The notes under the pieces are model-generated. The model had not been told where the DNA came from, did not search any database, and was given only the letters and a program-made list of their open reading frames with translations. A stretch of DNA of 6,296 bases, taken from NCBI GenBank assembly GCA_017395715.1, contig JAFQNZ010000294.1:1-6296 (forward strand), written 5' to 3'. The position numbers were made by a program, and so were the translations under genes. This document shows, piece by piece, positions 6,053 to 6,296 of this stretch (its first letter is position 1; every line of letters begins with the position of its first letter). The DNA comes from Clostridia bacterium. Lineage in GTDB: Bacteria > Bacillota > Clostridia > Oscillospirales > CAG-272.

Positions 6053-6296
6053 AAATCTCAATCAGGTTTACCGCATCTTTGTGTTCCGCGGCTTCGTATT
6101 CGCGGTCATGACAGCTCATGAGGATCACCTGCGAGGTCTTGGCGTAGTCTGTCAGAAGCGCCATGACGGCGGCAAGGCGTGTGTTGTCAAGTGAGGCGAA
6201 AGCTTCGTCGAAGATGGTGGGCGGGGTTTTGTCACCAAACAACTGTGTGATAAGGGCAAGGCGGAAGCTGATATAGGTGAGCGCCTTGGTGCCTGC
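6051..6296 (-). CDS. C-terminal end of an SMC/YhaN-like ABC-type ATPase (5' part outside window)
   Basis: The minus-strand frame is open from the right edge (6296) to TAA at 6053-6051, giving 81 residues. The visible part is the C-terminal half of an ABC/SMC-type nucleotide-binding domain. The fragment opens with AGTKALTYISFRLALITQL, the helix that follows the signature motif. It continues with a Walker B strand and catalytic acid in PPTIFDEAFASLD (the DE pair), the D-loop SLDNTR, and a switch histidine in ILMSCHDRE. This order is typical of SMC, RecN, Rad50 and YhaN-type DNA-related ATPases. The protein ends about 25 residues after the switch histidine, as usual for these families. Which member it is cannot be decided without the coiled-coil and N-terminal Walker A region beyond the window. 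It converges with the lipoprotein gene and shares its terminator; no functional link to the other genes is evident. Confidence 0.85.
   Translation of the reverse strand, partial: AGTKALTYISFRLALITQLFGDKTPPTIFDEAFASLDNTRLAAVMALLTDYAKTSQVILMSCHDREYEAAEHKDAVNLIEI

Overview
The window looks like chromosomal DNA of a Gram-positive anaerobe-type Firmicute, most likely a Clostridia member. The reasons are strong AAGGAGG-type ribosome binding sites, sigma-A promoters close to consensus, a lipoprotein substrate-binding protein of the clostridial type, a short XRE regulator and compact hairpin-plus-T-tract terminators. The taxon is an inference from style; there is no rRNA or other marker gene here.

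Layout: (1) 1-269 is the 3' end of a plus-strand gene for an apparently secreted beta-rich protein of unknown function. (2) 285-3956, only 15 bases downstream and probably in the same operon, encodes a 1223-residue exported mosaic. It has a TolB/PD40-like propeller, a middle domain like that of hydrazine synthase alpha, two CxxCH heme c motifs, a galactose-binding-like module that appears to be inserted into the second heme domain, and a C-terminal F5/8 type C (discoidin-like) module. This is the remarkable gene of the window. (3) A 12-bp hairpin terminator at 3971-4001 sits between it and a convergent small XRE-family regulator (4008-4205, minus strand). (4) The 174-base intergenic region 4206-4379 holds a divergent promoter region with two adjacent 23-bp palindromes of the same half-site type, plus a second plus-strand promoter. 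(5) 4380-6011 encodes a lipoprotein solute-binding protein with a heptad-repeat linker. (6) An 18-bp hairpin terminator at 6013-6052 is shared with the 3' end of an SMC/YhaN-like ABC-ATPase gene on the minus strand (6051-6296, incomplete).

How they may work together: genes 1 and 2 look like one transcription unit making exported proteins. The XRE regulator and the lipoprotein gene form a divergent pair in which the regulator probably represses itself and the lipoprotein gene through the twin palindromes. No ABC permease, cytochrome c maturation gene or hydrazine synthase partner is visible, so the substrate of the lipoprotein and the electron-transfer partners of the heme protein remain unknown.
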